A stretch of DNA of 64,000 nucleotides from Leptodontidium sp. MPI-SDFR-AT-0119 (taxonomy: Eukaryota; Ascomycota; Leotiomycetes; Helotiales; Leptodontidiaceae). How positions within the stretch are numbered: the first letter of the stretch is position 1; each line of letters opens with the position of its first letter. A program made the translations under genes and the position numbers. Of this stretch, positions 20,350 to 33,505 are shown piece after piece. The DNA lies in assembly GCA_020726505.1 (NCBI GenBank), contig JAHLEZ010000016.1, positions 558,001 to 622,000 on the forward strand. Reading direction: 5' to 3'. The notes beneath the pieces were generated by a model. The model had not been told where the DNA came from. It was given only the letters and a program-made list of their open reading frames with translations, and ran no database searches.

Positions 20350-23300
20350 CAGTCGGACCGCTTCAAACACAGTAAATTTAGAAATTAAGTATTATAAAGA
20401 TTCTGTCTAATACAATATATGCGCCTAATTGCTAGCGTTCAAACGGACCCACTCTTATCCCGATCGGGCTAGCGGGTAAAAAGTAATACTTATAAAGGTA
20501 GAGTCTTGGCTTGATCAAAATATTTTGAGATTTTTTTTTATATATATAGGTTTTTAAAAAGTATTAGTATATATTTTAGAAAACTTTTTGCTTCTAAATT
20601 CACCTAGAATACGAACGGAGTATATAGTAAGAAAACATTTCACGATTTATTAATTAGACCCACTTTATATTTAACATTTTAGATTTTACATTTATCTAAG
20701 AGCTTAGAAATTAATATTTTAATATTTATAAAGCAAAAAGACTTAAATATTACTTTATTATATTTTCTATAATTATTTAATAGCTTTATGAGTCTTATTG
20801 CTTAGTCATTAGCGTAGTTGAGGCTTGGACTTAGCTTAAGAGTCTTCTTTTTATCTAGAAATTTCTTCTTCTTTAAATATTCGGATTTTCGTCTAACGTC
20901 GTCACTTAATTACTATAGCAAATCAAGCACAAATTATATATAAGTAATTAACTTATTCTAAAGTCTATTTTTAGTAACTAATTTAAGTTAGTCGTCTCGG
21001 GGGACTTCGATAATAGCCATCGATTTTCTATTAGTGGATATTATAATATCGATTATCGTACTTCTTCCTTTTAATTAACTCGCTTTCGACTTGACGCCGG
21101 TTAGTTTTTCTTCTCTTATTAACTTATTAATATGTTATTAGCTTACTTTATATATTAGGTTTCTCTCTTTATTATCTCTCTCGAGGAGGTATAAGTCGAA
21201 AAATCCACGCTGGGTAGGTTGCCGAAGGTAGTAGAGCTCCAATTGAGGCTTTATTACAAGCGGGAAAAAGGGTTAGGGCTAGGGTACTTTCAGAAGGTTA
21301 AAAGTGGACCGCTAATAACGATTTAGGCCAATTATGTCGTTAGATTAAAGGACTTATTAGCTTTGAAGAGGCTGAGGTAGTAGAAGATTCTTTTACGGAA
21401 TTAGAGAGAGAGATTTTAGACTCTAATTCTAATTACTATTCGTTGTAAAGCACTTTTATAACTACTGAGCTAGCTACCGCGCTAGCAAATAAATACAAAA
21501 TCCAACTAATGAAATTAAGCTAATTCGTTTACTTCCCTTTGTTTCTCCGGCATTATATCAAATTCTTTCATTATAGACTCCGAAATAGTCCTATGGCCGC
21601 TCTGTTTCTTAACACACTAAGCAGCTTGTTTTATACTAAGCCCCTTTCGGTAAGCGTCCATAAAACGTGAAGCTCTATTATAATACCTTCGTAGAGTATC
21701 AAGAGGACAAGAATTAAGAGCTTTAAAACAAGCTTCTCGAGCCTAAATTAAAGAGATATATTAGTAAAAAGAATTAAAAGGGTAAGTTAGTTATAAAAAG
21801 GGTAAGTAAGATGTGACATACCTCTGCGAACGTCTCTTTCTACACCTGTCGATATAAGTTCTTACAATAGGCCTAATACATCTCAATCAGGTTTAGCTCG
21901 CGGTGAAACTTCAGTAAAAAGAGGCACTTATGACCCCTAGCTAATAGTATCTCTTCTAAAGCTGACTTTTGCTCAAAGAAGTCCTTGTAATTAGCTAGAA
22001 TTCTCGCTAAGTAATAAGTAGTCTTCGTAGTTAGAGGCCAAGAAAGAATAGAGTAACACTTCTTTTTAGCTTCACCAGTACACTTATTAACAGGGCACTT
22101 TTTACCTATAATTTGTTAGTAAGTAATTAAAATTTTAAAGACTTACTTACCTATTAGTAAGCACCCTCTTTCGGCAAGAATTTACTTTAATCCCTTTAGG
22201 ACTTCTTCGATTATAGTCTTTTTAACTCTCTTCTTATTAGGGTGGCCTTCGATTAGCACCTTAATAACCTTCTCAACCTTATAATTAAGCTCTTAAAGAG
22301 TACTAACTAACCCACGAGCTTACTTAGCCTCAGAAATATTAAGAGGAAAGTATATATTCTGTGAAGTTAGTTAGTACTTCCTAAAAGGGAAGGTATAACT
22401 AATTTACCTTTTGAGGTAAAGAAGTGCCTCCTTCGCTAGAATTTATAACAAAAGCGTTTAAAGCTCTACTTCCTTTACTAACGTGAGCACTTAATTAGTC
22501 GAAAACAAAGACAGCTACCTTATTAGGGTACTTTTCTTCAAATATATTAATGGCCTCTAATACTTGTTCGAGTAGTTATTACGTATCCTAATAAGGAGTC
22601 TTTTAAGGGCCACCGGGATAAATGATTTTCCGAGTATCTTTTGAGCCAATCACAAGCCTTCCTTCAAGACTTATAAAGTCCAAGCAGTGAATAAGACCTC
22701 CTTTTAACTTAGAAGGCATTTTTTATTGATTCTCGTCAAGCCAAATTCGCTTAGAGTACTCTTTAGCGTGAAAACAACTCTCGTCGTAGTAGTATATAAC
22801 ATGCTTTCTCTCTCCAAAGGGTAGATCAGGTGTAATAAGTTATAGTACTCCATTCTCGTCCTCTTCGTAATTCGTTATAAGAGCTTAATATTTAGTTATT
22901 TTCGGAAGAAATACGTCTTGTCGATACTCGATTACGTTAGCTCTCTCGTGGCCGTCGACGTAAACACCTTTCTTTTCTTCTATAGCGTAAAATCCGAGGC
23001 GATTTAACCACTTATAAGTAATTGTTTTCCTTAGCGGCTTCTACTTCTTTAGTTTTTTACCGGCCTTTTTGCGTATACTAGTAGTCTTTCCTAAAAGAGG
23101 TTTCTTACTCTTTTTAGCCGAGGCAAGTAAACGAGGTATAATTTCCGTATTAAGAGCGTGGCGGAATTTCTTTAGTATAACTGTAGCAAGCTTTAAGCTA
23201 ATAACCACGTACGATAAGCTTTAAAAACGTCTTCGTTATCGAAGTAAGAACGATTCTTTTACTTGCCGCCACGAGTTTCGATTAGTAGAGAGCCGTAGGT

Positions 23301-24937
23301 TCGATAATAGAGATATAAAGCTCTAATTTTGCGGGCAAGCGTTTTTTCCGTCTCTAGTAGGGTAATTACTCTCGGCTACGAGTAAAGAGGCTTCAATTCG
23401 ACCTCTACGAGGACTCTTTTTTAAGAGATTTTAGACGTATTATTAAATAAGCGAATATTTAAAGCGTACGCAAGGAAGCAAAAGGAGGTGCTTGTTATTA
23501 ATTTGTTTCTTAAGCGAGGTAAGGACTTCCCTATAAGTCTTTGGCGTAGAAAAAGACTTAGAAGAGAACGTAATAGAATCGCCAATAAGTGAGTCTAATA
23601 AAAGCTCGCTTCGTCCACTGTCGATAAACTCTACGTCGTTTAAGTTGTCTAACTTAATAGAAATATCTTCGGCTTTAATTTCGGCCTCTATTTAAGCGTC
23701 AAAGTCTGAATCCTCGTCGTTGCTAGAATCAATATCTTCGAATATATCTTCTTCTTGTAGAGGTTAAGGCAGTAGTAAAGGTTTTAGCTTAAAGAAAGCA
23801 GAGAGAGGTTGTTGAGATTTGTTAATCGAAGGCGTTTAATTAACCCGTTAAAGAGATATTTAACGATTTAACTCTCTTAGAGTTGCTTTAGCTCGTTAAA
23901 TAGTTGCCAAAGACTTTTCCTTAATAAGAGCTAGTTTACTCTTATAAGAGCCTTTAAATTCTAACAATAAGTTAGTTATATATATATTAAAAGAAGTTAA
24001 TTACTTACTAAGGATTAGCGTATCGATTACTTTCTCTAAAGGCACATAGAAGTTACCCTTTAAGTCGATTATTGACTGACGAAAGAACCTAGAGCGTTTA
24101 AACTCGTCGGCTACTTCCTTCTTAACATCTAATTCGTCGCTTTCCTCCTTATTTAGCCTATCTAGGCCTAGCTCTTTAAGATCTTGATTTAAATACTCGT
24201 TATTATAAGTAATATCATCTTCTTCTTCTTCAATCTCGCTCTCTAATTCGCTAATTGCTTGAGCTCTTTCTTCTTCAGATTCCGAATCGATTTGACTACT
24301 ATTAAAAGTAGTAGGTGTAAAGGTGTAGTTTAGTTTGGTAGGTCGTAAGGGTAAGTGAAGTGTGGCGGAGGTAGAGCTTGAGGCTTGAGATTCTGGTGTT
24401 TTTTAACGAGGACGCTTTGTGATTAGCCTAATAAGCGATCTAGGAGGTGATTTCGCTAGCGTAGCACTTCGATTTCGCTTTGAAGGAGCCATATTAGCTC
24501 TTACAAAGGTGTGGTGGTTGTGGTAGTTGTAAAGGTAAGGTAATATAAGATAGGTTTGACGTTGAAGTTAAAGATATTTCGCCTCGCTTAAGTGTTAAGC
24601 TAGAACTTTACTTTATAAAAAAAAAGTAAAAACTCAACATTTTTAAAAACTTTCTAATCCAAATTACGTGCACAAGTAAGGGGAGTAAAATGCACTAATC
24701 AGAATTTTTTTGTGGGTCCTAACAAAAAAGTTATATTTATGTAAAGAAAAATTGATCAAAAATTCTGAAAATAATATTTTTTTTAATATATTTAAGTATA
24801 ACTTTTTAATTACATAGTAAAATAAAAAAAACTGAATAAGCCAAATAGTCTTATATAATAAAGCGCAACTTTTGATAAAAAAATAACCCCACTTTTTTAA
24901 AGTCTAAAAACTTACCGTGTTTGAAGCAGTCCGACTG
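20350..24937 (-). mobile_element. Large RIP-degraded DDE transposon with TA target site
   Basis: 4,588 bp bounded by TA (20348-20349 and 24938-24939). Inverted repeats of about 28 bp start CAGTCGGAC, then GCTTCAAACAC, with a few transition differences between ends. The body holds a long minus-strand transposase remnant and, near 21180-21420, a plus-strand stretch that might be a second frame (for example GRLPKVVELQLRLYYK). The decay is lighter than in the gypsy element. Confidence 0.88.
21840..24492 (-). pseudogene. DDE-superfamily transposase remnant with DGHER motif
   Basis: Read leftwards from an ATG at 24492: MAPSKRNRSATLAKSPPRS, an acidic linker (SESEEERAQ, ESEIEEEEDD), a KEESDELDVKKEVADEFKRS helix region, then VYVDGHERANVIEYRQDVF near 22960, YYYDESCFHAKEYSKRIW near 22790, VFVFDxSSAHVSKG near 22520, and HRELNLIEMY near 21890. 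I recognise this set (DGHER, DES.F.A, D.S.AH, ELNPIEM) from anonymous fungal DDE transposases of about 800 aa. Stops fall at Trp and Gln codons as RIP predicts. Despite the stops, the text is unusually readable. Confidence 0.78.
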
Positions 24938-24939
24938 TA

Positions 24940-27900
24940 GAAGAATAGAAAGCCTAGAATAACCTTTATATTAGGGGCGTTTATAATATAGAATCTATTG
25001 TTAATAACGTAGTTACTTATAGTAACTGTGACGTTATTAGTAAAACTAATAAATCAGGACTTGACTTTAGTGATTGTCTTTAGAGTTATAGTCTGGCTTC
25101 TAGTGATAAGGAGGTCCAGGAGAATAGCTACTTCAAGTGTTATATAACTGACTTTAGCTCTAATATTAAGAGTAACTTTAATATCGGTGACCTTAGTTTG
25201 GCTAAGTATAGTAATAATAACCTTTAATACTAGCGAGAAGTACGAGTTTCTTGTTTTAGATGTTATTCTTAATAAAGTTATTTTAGTATATAATAGTTCT
25301 TGAGCACAAGTGTATTTAGTAGGAAGATTCTTAAAGATATACTTAGTAAGTAGTATTATAGTTCTAAGTAATACTATAAAGATTAGACTAAAGACCGGGA
25401 TAGCGCTAATTACAAGTTATAATACTGAGTTATTAATAAGAGCTTTTTATTATGTGAATAATTAAAGTCGCTAGCGCTTTTATTGTGTTCTGAACTTTAT
25501 TACTAGTAGATTTCTTAGGATAGAGCTGTAAGTTGTAATGTGCTCTCCCTAATACTTATACTTTAGTTTGAGTCCTTCTTATTTAATTTCCTTAAGTCGT
25601 CTTTTATAATTTATAGTTACGTAAGCATTAGTAGTATAAAGGTTCAGAAGAGTATATAGAGTACCGTGAAGTGGTTTTTATATATAATAATATCTTCCCT
25701 AGTTATTAACTCTAGTTCTCTGAATTTTAAAGTACTAATATTAGTAATTAATTCCTTTTATATATATTAGTTAATCGTTTTAGTGAAGAGACAAGATACT
25801 TTAGGTAGATTTATAAGGACTATAATTTCTCTTAGTGTGAGGTTTTTAGGAAGTTCCTTTTGTGCGAGTAATTTTTCTAAGATGTTATTAAGTTTATAAC
25901 TATTCTGAGTTAACGCCTCTTATATACGGGGACTTCGGGAAGACGCTGAACGGGATATAAGTCTAAGGATAGCCGATAGTGCTACTAGTGCCTCAGATTT
26001 CGAAGCTCGCTTCCTCGCTATACTACTAGTAAGTGATGTTTTAGAAGATGTTTTTAATACCGTAATAGATATTATTTTCGTGTTTAAGTTAAAGACTTTA
26101 GACTTATTATAGGCTAGAATCTATTATAGTATTATTTTAGTCTTAGCTAGGCTATTAACGTCTATAGTATTAGTAAACTTGACTAGTTCTTTAATATCGT
26201 GGGGTGCCTTTGGTTTATTATAAGTAAACTGAGACTTAATCTTCTCCTAGAGTTTGTCCGAAGTCTTATACGGCTCTTATCTAAGTGCTCCCTTCCGCTA
26301 CTTAGTCTTAACTAAAGCTATTATAACTTTAAAATTAATATTATTTGTGCCATACGCTAGTAAGTTCTAGATCTATGTTAATTAATATTTAGTATAGTCT
26401 TACTAACTAATAATATTTAAGTTAAGGTCTCTTGTAAGTTCTTTAATAAGCTTAATATAACTTATAATAGGAACAGTCGAAGATTGTGTCCTCTTATCTC
26501 CTTTTTCCTTAATAAGCGTAACTTCTTTTCTTACCTTAAGGAGTTCTTTAACTACTTTAGCTCGTCGTTTAAGGTTAGGGTTATATAAAGTGTTTAAGAC
26601 CTACGTTAAAATGTAATGTCTTTTAGACCTTCTATCCGAGGGAAACTAGACGGGGTATAACTTTTTCCATTTTTATTATAAGCTAATATAAATATAGTTA
26701 GTGTCGTCGGCTTTGTGGATAATACTAAGACTAATTTATTTCTTATAGTTATAATATTAGTTTATATAACTATAGTACTCCTGAGGTCTTATACTTAATT
26801 AGTATTAATTTATATACTAGCGGCAATTATAATTATCCCTAGTACGTTTATTATACCCCACGGAACTCGAGTTTACTACACTATAGTCAACGGCAGCTTA
26901 CTCTTAGGCCTTTTTAAAAAATATAAATATATTGACTTCAGCAGTAAAGTTAACATTAACAGCCCTTTAAACCACTACTCTAAGAATCCTTATATGTTGT
27001 AATCCTTTAATAATAAAATCTAAATCTCTTGTATTAACTTTGCTTAGGTTTTTAGTAACTTTCTTTAAAGTAAGAAGGAAATTAAGTATAAATAGCTCTT
27101 TGTCTTATTACTTTAGTACTCTAAAAATCTTATCCCGTGGGGAGTTGTCCTTATAGTTAGCGAAGTTAAACTAGTACTGGGGTATTAGTCTACTATTATA
27201 AGGCGGAATAATATAAGTCGTTAGTTAAGGTATAGAGCGCTTAGTAAATAGGTTAATATTATTAGTGTTGCCCTATGCTCAGTCGGTAATACCTTGCTCT
27301 TTAGTAATAGCGCTTAGCTCCCTCTTAGAGTTGAGGTGGGCCTTTATAATAAAGCAGACCTTTCTAAATAAGTTTATATTGTCGATGTTCAGAGATTTAC
27401 TATTCTTAAAAGCCGCTCGTATAGCTTTGATTTATAGATTCTAAGGAAGAAAAAAGATAAATCTTATAGAGGCTTACTTTTTAGTAAGGTTACTACAGTT
27501 AATGTAATTAATAGCGACCTCTTTAAATACTTAGAAGAAGTTGCGGCATTGTTTAGAAGTAGGCTCGCCGTCCTTATAAGAATCTTGAAGTCATACTCAA
27601 GTCGGTCAAGATAACCATTAGTATGTAAGCAACGCTCTGTATTATTACGTTAGTACTCTTGAATTACAGTATCTTTAAAGTTAGTATAGTTACTTTCTTT
27701 AAAGCCTGAAAGCTTCCGAATAGTCCATATATGAGCTTAAGTAGTGTACTTAGCTACCTATTCTTTTTTGACTTAGTTATTAGTGACTATATAGGCTGTA
27801 AAGTACTGATCGAGAATTTGGAAGTAATTGTTGACATTGTTTTTGTTGAAGATAAGGGCATTTAGGGTTCCGGCGATAGGTATAAGTTGACTAAGATAGA

Positions 27901-29171
27901 TTTTTAGGTTCTTTAAGTCGTCTATAGTAAAGGTAAGGCCGGAGTATTAGTGTGGCCTTGTGAAATTAGTAGAATTAAAGTTAGTGGTCCCTTGCTTTTC
28001 CTTTCTCTTTCCCTTGTTCTTCTTCTGAGAAGTATTAGAGGTTTAAGAAGTAGTGTCCTTAGAAGGTGTAAAGGTATTAACACTTGGCTTAATAGTGATT
28101 CTAGGTCTAAACGGAGGAGCTGCTCTTATTAAAACAGAGCTAGGGGGCATTGTAACGTTACTAAACTTACTTATCCCAGGGTTACCGTAGCTATAGTCAA
28201 TGTTTTTGTTGTTTAATATTATGCGTTATCGTGGGAGGATTATAGTAAGGTAAGTTAATAGTGTCGTTAATTAGAATATAAAAAAGTAACTAAGAATACG
28301 GTGTATTAATTACTAAAGAAGTATAAAGGAAATCTCCTCCTTTAAAATAGAAAGTATATAGGCTCTCGCTTACCTTAAAGCGAGATGAGTGTTAATAACC
28401 TCTAGCGAAAGTTTAGGGCCGTGCTCCCTAGCTAGCCCTTAGCGAACGCTAATAACTACTAAACTAAAACAAACACGCCCTAAAGCTTAAGGCTCGTACG
28501 CGGAAATTATAAAAATAATAAAAGTAATATAATAAGGAAATAAGGTAAGGAGATTAATATTCGGCGTAAGCTACTTAGGCTTTAGACTAGCCTGGAAGTT
28601 TTATGTCTTAGTAAACACTCCGAAATATAGGCTCGCTAATACTTTACTTAAGCCTCTAATATATTAATTTTAGTTTCGCTGTAGAGTCTTGACTTTTCCT
28701 AGTGTTTAAAGAACGCTAGTTACGTCTTAGAAACACTAGAACCTTCGCTGAAAATAGAAACTAATGTAAAGTGGCCAGGCACTATATTTCGGAATAATAG
28801 AATTAGGACGTTGGCCTGAGGGAGACAGATTTTCTAGTATTATAAGTGCTCCCACTTCGTAGCTTTCCTTAGTTCCTTAGTAGTCTTCGTTTTCCCTAAG
28901 TTAAAGACTTATATTCTTTATGTTTGTCGTTTTGCCTTAAGGGCTAAAAGATAACTAATTAAATAGCTCCCTTAGTTCAGATAATTGTCGTTTTTCTTGA
29001 TTCTCCTTATATTTGTTAGTATACAGGGGCCTTATTATTATACGTACTTAATTTTCCCCTTTAGTAGTAATTCACTCCCTGCGTCGGTTACTAAAAATAT
29101 GTGGGAAGGACGAACCCCAATTTACATAATAAGAGGGTAATATGTAGCGAGTTACTAAAGGAGATTCTAAG
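24940..29171. other. RIP-degraded retroelement-like DNA, largely unassigned
   Basis: AT-rich, CA/TG-poor sequence. A gag-like remnant is readable on the minus strand at 27380-28148 (separate entry). At 25900-26200 both strands are open for tens of codons (for example RISLRIADSATSASDFEARF on plus), so strand cannot be decided. No LTR pair or inverted repeats were found for this block. Confidence 0.5.
27380..28148 (-). pseudogene. Probable retrotransposon gag remnant
   Basis: From an ATG near 28148 the minus strand reads a basic, proline-rich start (MPPSSVLIRAAPPFRPRI), then FTIDDLKNLKIYLSQLIPIA, NNVNNYFQILDQYFTAYIV, AHIWTIRKLSGFKE and RLEYDFKILIRTASLL, with RIP stops. The pattern (a start domain, then a helical region around a NxxNNYxxxLDxxxxxYxV core) resembles gag proteins of fungal LTR elements. 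No zinc knuckle is visible and pol was not found to its left, where the large DDE transposon interrupts the sequence. Confidence 0.4.
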
Positions 29172-29333
29172 TGTTGGAAATCATGTGATCCAAGAATCAC
29201 GTGGATACCGAAGGCTCTAGAAGCCTTGATTTGTAAACACATGGAAAGCTCTCGAAGCTCTCTCTCATGTATATAAACCTACTCTCACTCTACCTTTAGA
29301 CGAGTGAGGCATGCAAATAGTCAAAATGTGACA
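29172..29333 (+). mobile_element. Solo LTR, barely mutated
   Basis: 162 bp from TGTTGGAAATCATG to AAATGTGACA, flanked by CTAAG (29167-29171 and 29334-29338). A TATATAAACC promoter-like box lies inside. It stands out as unmutated DNA inside RIP-degraded sequence, so it is a late arrival. The start is typical of Ty1/copia-type LTRs, which is my inference. Confidence 0.85.
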
Positions 29334-29583
29334 CTAAGCTCTATAAATAATAGATTAATCAAATCTAAAGATATTATATATTTAAAGAGTACGAATTAAT
29401 AAAGAAGGGGAGGGAAAAGAGTTCTAATAAATAGAATATATTTAGTGTTACGTTCTTGACGTTTTATAACTAAGTGTTAGCTCCTTATATATGCGAAGGA
29501 CTAGCGCAGTTATGTGACAAAAGAAATCAAGGGCTGTCCCCACCACAATAATAACTTAAAACTAATAACACTAGTTATATTAC

Positions 29584-29805
29584 TTAATTAATTTCAAAAT
29601 CATTCTCCACTGCCTCATTATTATTAACTTGAATATCCGAGTTTTCTTTAAATAACCCCCAACTTTTAAGACTAATTATATACTCAAAAGTATCTTTATT
29701 AAGTCTATTTCGATCCTTATTTATAATTCTAGCTCCTTGACTAAAAAATCGTTCCGAAGAAGCCGAGGTTGCCGGAATTTGTAAATAGGATCTCGCTAAC
29801 AAAGA
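29584..29805 (-). pseudogene. hAT transposase C-terminal dimerisation domain remnant
   Basis: A 72-codon open stretch on the minus strand reads ARSYLQIPATSASSERFFS then NKDRNRLNKDTFEYIISLKSWG. This is the signature of the hAT C-terminal dimerisation region (LAIPATSAPSERVFS...K.RN.L...T....LRSW). Only this end of the protein is present; the expected upstream part is missing within 150 bp to the right, so the element is internally deleted. Confidence 0.85.
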
Positions 29806-29934
29806 ATCTATTAGAAGCTTATAGATTTTTCCCTTTTGATTATAAATTATATTATTATTAATAAAACTTATAACTTATATTTAGAAATTTCTTAATATAT
29901 ATTACTTAAATAAATATTCTATTCATAGAAAGTC

Positions 29935-30069
29935 AGGTTTATATCAGGTGACGTATTAATCAATTAATAATCAATTAATTATGATTTGATTTGATTAATA
30001 ATTAAAATTTGATGATTTGATTTGATTAATAGCCTCAAATCAAATCAAATCAAACCATTGGTCACTCTG
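29935..30069. repeat. Probable hAT terminus with subterminal TTTGATTTGA repeats
   Basis: The right boundary reads, on the minus strand, CAGAGTGACCAATGG, a hAT-like end. Inside are repeated TTTGATTTGATT units in both orientations around a GGCTATTAAT core. Such subterminal arrays bind hAT transposases (family knowledge). The matching left end and the 8-bp duplication were not found. Confidence 0.55.
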
Positions 30070-30099
30070 ACTACGATGTTTTAGAATAAAAACGTAACG

Positions 30100-31252
30100 T
30101 AAGAAGATAATAAAGACTATAGAACTATATATATTGTCTTTGTAGTTATAATTAGTGGCGAAATAATTAAAATATAAGAAATTATAAGCTTTAAAACAAT
30201 ATAACTATATTAAGCAAAGCTTCCGATAATACTAAAGTACTAGTAAAACTTAGACTAGCACTCGTGGGGAGAACGCTTTCGAGAGGACATACGTAAGGAG
30301 ATAAAAAACCTCTAAGCTAGGAAATACTAGTATATTGTGCCTAGGGCAGACGCTAAAACGACGCTTATACTACTAAAATAAGTGTTTACTTATAAAGTTA
30401 ACTTAACTAAATAGTTTGTACGTACTAAATCGCGTATTATTACTAGGAGTGACTTATAAGAGGATGCTTTATTCTCCACGTACGCCTCCACACTAGCGGC
30501 TAAGTCTTTTCGTGTTACGATAGCCTTAGTAGCCTAATTTAACTTAGAAGTTAAGTAGTATAATATCGTGAACACTTTTATTAATATAAAACAAGACAAA
30601 CGAAGTACACCTATTTACTATTATCTTCTTAACGGCTTTAAGTAGCCCGGCATAGTTGTATAGATTAATAGAGCCTTATATAACCTACGCGACTCCCTAG
30701 CCTTATAATATAACGACTTCTTAGTCACACTTAAAAGCCTTAGTCTAAAGCCACTTATAAAAGAGCCTTATATATTTATAAATAATAAGTGTATAGTGTT
30801 TATAGCCTTTTACGTAGACGACATATAAGTACTATATTATAAGTCAAACCTCGTTATAGCGGCCAAAATTATTAATAGCCTTAATAAAGCTTACGAGTTA
30901 ATTATAATAAGCGACGTAAAATAGTTTTTAAGGGTACGAATTGTTTAGGACAAACATGCGAAAACAATCACGTTAGTCTATGAAACGTATATAGAGAAGG
31001 TGGTTCGGAAATTTAGCTTAGTAAATAGTAACTGCCCGAGTACCCCTCTGCCGTACTACGACTTAATTAAAAACACTAATAAAGCGACAAAGGCATAAAT
31101 TAAGGAATATTAAGAAAAGATCGGATTTATTTTATACACGGTTATTATAATTAGACTAGACGCAGCTTTTATAGCTTTATAGCTATCGTATTTCTTAACG
31201 AACCTAAGCTAAAAGCACTTATAGGCTATCGATTAGATAATATATTACTTGT
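30100..31252 (+). pseudogene. copia reverse transcriptase remnant (outer element)
   Basis: Reading plus: REDIRKEIKNL, KVNLTKxFVRTKSRIITRSD, NIVNTFINI (family: DVKTAFLNG), LLNGFKxPGIVV, INRALYNLRDS (family: LNKALYGLRQSPR), then the active site FYVDDI at 30808-30825 with both Asp codons intact, and EKIGFILYTVIITRLDAAF. The frame has many RIP stops. It ends mid-domain where element A is inserted. Confidence 0.85.
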
Positions 31253-31446
31253 TGTCGTGTAGAAGAAGAGCATTAGCTCAGGGGTTTAAAAGATTCTACG
31301 ATTAGATGAGGTTCTAGAAAGTGTGTTCAAAGATTGATTAAATTAAGCGTTGTCCTCTTAAAGAGAGGAGCTAGAGACTAAGTTTATATACCTGGAGTGC
31401 TTACGCAAGTATATACTAGACTAAAGAACTGCGCTAGTGCGCGACA
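31253..31446 (-). repeat. Left LTR of copia element A (3' LTR)
   Basis: 194 bp, plus-strand ends TGTCGTGTAGAAGAAGAGC and GTGCGCGACA. The same LTR occurs at 39696-39889 and 55189-55383. Confidence 0.92.
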
Positions 31447-32044
31447 CACCCCTATAGTAAGCTATAGTCATAAGGACGTTAAGCTTGCTATTAAAATGCG
31501 CACTAAGGAGATCAGGAGATGCCTTATACGCACTCTAGGCAAATAAATAAGGCTCTAGGAAAAACTAACTGAGACTATTATATAGTCGTTAAGTAAGTTG
31601 TGACAAAAGAAAGTATAATATATAGCCAAGCGCGTAATTAGGAGCTCGTTCGCTAATAAACGCGTACTCCCTAAAAAGTAAATAATAACACGAGTCGCCG
31701 CGTTAAGATCTTAAGTATTTAATAAGAATACGTAAACAAGGCGTACTATAAACACAAGAGTATTTATATATTTATCCTAAATTATAGATATAAAAATATA
31801 AAATAAAGTTTCTAAAAAGAGAGTATAATCTATAAATTATAAGGCTAAGATTTTACTATAGGACAGATAGCCCGGTCCGTAGTGAGACAAGTGCGGTTGA
31901 GGTGTTAATTAGTTAATTAAACGTCGCTAGTAATTGCGTCTAAGTTAAAAAGTGGCGCTTAATACTCTAATTAACTAAGCCACGTCAAGTTAATATAAAG
32001 GTTTCCACTTACTTAGTAAGTAGTATTAATTAATAAACCGTGCG

Positions 32045-32086
32045 CGCGATTAGTAATCGCGAGCCTTCCGCTTACTACTATAAATA
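32045..32086 (+). promoter_or_regulatory. Palindrome plus TATA box upstream of the antisense ORF
   Basis: A perfect 17-bp palindrome, CGCGATTAGTAATCGCG (32045-32061), is followed 18 bp later by TATAAATA (32079-32086). Both recur in element B (palindrome with one change; TATA at 56016-56023). They sit about 105 bp before the start of readable antisense coding. TATAAATA is a good core promoter match; use as a promoter is inferred. Confidence 0.45.
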
Positions 32087-32190
32087 CTGCCCTCCTTTCT
32101 TATTAATAATAACCCTTTTTTAATATTACTAACGCTAATATACACCTTTACATTTACCCCTCTATTCCTTTCCTTTTCTTTTATATTATT

Positions 32191-33505
32191 AAATTCATTA
32201 TCGAACATTCTAAGATACTTAACAAATCTACTCCTTCTAAGACTACTAAGAGTCCACAAGAACGTTTTAGGGCTTTTACTAATCAAATAAATCGCCAGAT
32301 TGCCCGCAAGGAAGGTAACTTTAATATAAAGCGCAAAGTTATATAAAAACAATGTCACTAAAGACTCTAAGTTATAAGTATTTATTTCCTTATCTTTAAT
32401 TATTTATTTTTATACTCTTATCTCTTACCCCCTTACTTTCGAGCATTAAACTAACTCTTTAGGTAATAAATAATTATTATAGAAACATCCGCCTTACTAT
32501 CTCCTATCTAAGAAGACAATAATAATAAGCTTAAGGATGTCTTTAGCGAGATTAATAATAATAAGGATAAGCTTGCCGGCAGTGCCTCCTTTACTCCTTT
32601 TATACCCTCTCGTTTTATTGTCTCCTTAGGCGATCCCCTCTATTCTACGGACGTATCTAACTCCGACAATAACATCTTACTTATCCCTCGCTATTCTCGT
32701 TATGCTTTTATTCGCCTCTCTCCACTAAAATCTTCACTTCTTATTCGCGTTACTCGTACGTTATCTAAGATAGTTATTTAAGTTTCTTTTAGTACTCTAA
32801 AGACTCCTAAGAGAGTATTAAATAAAGTTCTTAATCTCTAACCTCACAAACGCACCAGTGTTTTTACTTCTCCTCACTAGTCTCGTAAGAGTTCTAAGGG
32901 ACCTTTATTAGTAAGACGAACTCGTAATATATATTTCTTTTTATTTATTTAAATCTCACTTTTATTAATCGAGTATTAAAGTATACACTAATAATATTAT
33001 AGGCCGCGAATTTACTAATCCTTGTCTACTATACATCTGAGCTACCGCTTATAGTAAAGGAAATCAGGGACACTACTATATAAATACTACTTTAGCTAGC
33101 AATCGCTACTTTAACTATATTAGTGGCCACTTATACTCTCCCGTTACTAACGATCTTTTGAAGTATAATAAGAGATTAGTCCGCGCTATTAATACCAACG
33201 ATTAGAAGGTATATAAATTCCTTTTCTAATAGCTTATTAGCGCTTATTAAGCTAACTATTCTAAGTCTATTAAGAAGTATCGCGTCACTATTAAGACCCT
33301 CCTCGATTATTTAGGTAAGTCTTTGAGCTCTAAAGAGGAGACTAATAAGATTATTCTCTCTTTTTCGCGCCGTTCTCCTCTTAAGTATAATAAGAAAGAT
33401 AACTTAAATAATAAGGCTAAAACTAGAGCTAGTAGAGTTACTAGAAAGCGCGGAAAGTCTGTGAGTATAGTAGATATATTTAAAAATATAACTAGTATAC
33501 TTTAG
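32191..33505 (+). pseudogene. Antisense ORF remnant of copia element A, unknown protein
   Basis: This plus-strand coding-like region faces pol tail to tail. Segment one (32191-32345) reads KFIIEHSKILNKSTPSKTT then ERFRAFTNQINRQIARKEG. A possible intron follows, ending CTAACTCTTTAG near 32460. Segment two reads NNKLKDVFSEINNN, FIVSLGDPLYSTDVSNSDN, KTPKRVLNKVLN, then in another frame HLYSPVTNDLLKYNKRLVRA, KYRVTIKTLLDYLGKSLS and a basic tail KTRASRVTRKRGKSVSIVD. Element B holds the same text at 56128-57457. It is Ser/Thr/Lys-rich with no motif I recognise. Stops fit RIP. Frame changes may reflect introns or indels. Confidence 0.45.

Noticed and set aside
29446..29547. Possible short LTR, TGTTACG... 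to ...CCCCACCACA
   Set aside because: Flanks TTTAG and ATAAT do not match, and no second copy is present in the window.
31253..31257. LTR start first placed at TGTAG (31258)
   Set aside because: With that start no target duplication is found; TGTCG at 31253 gives matching CGACA at the other end and a CTTGT duplication.
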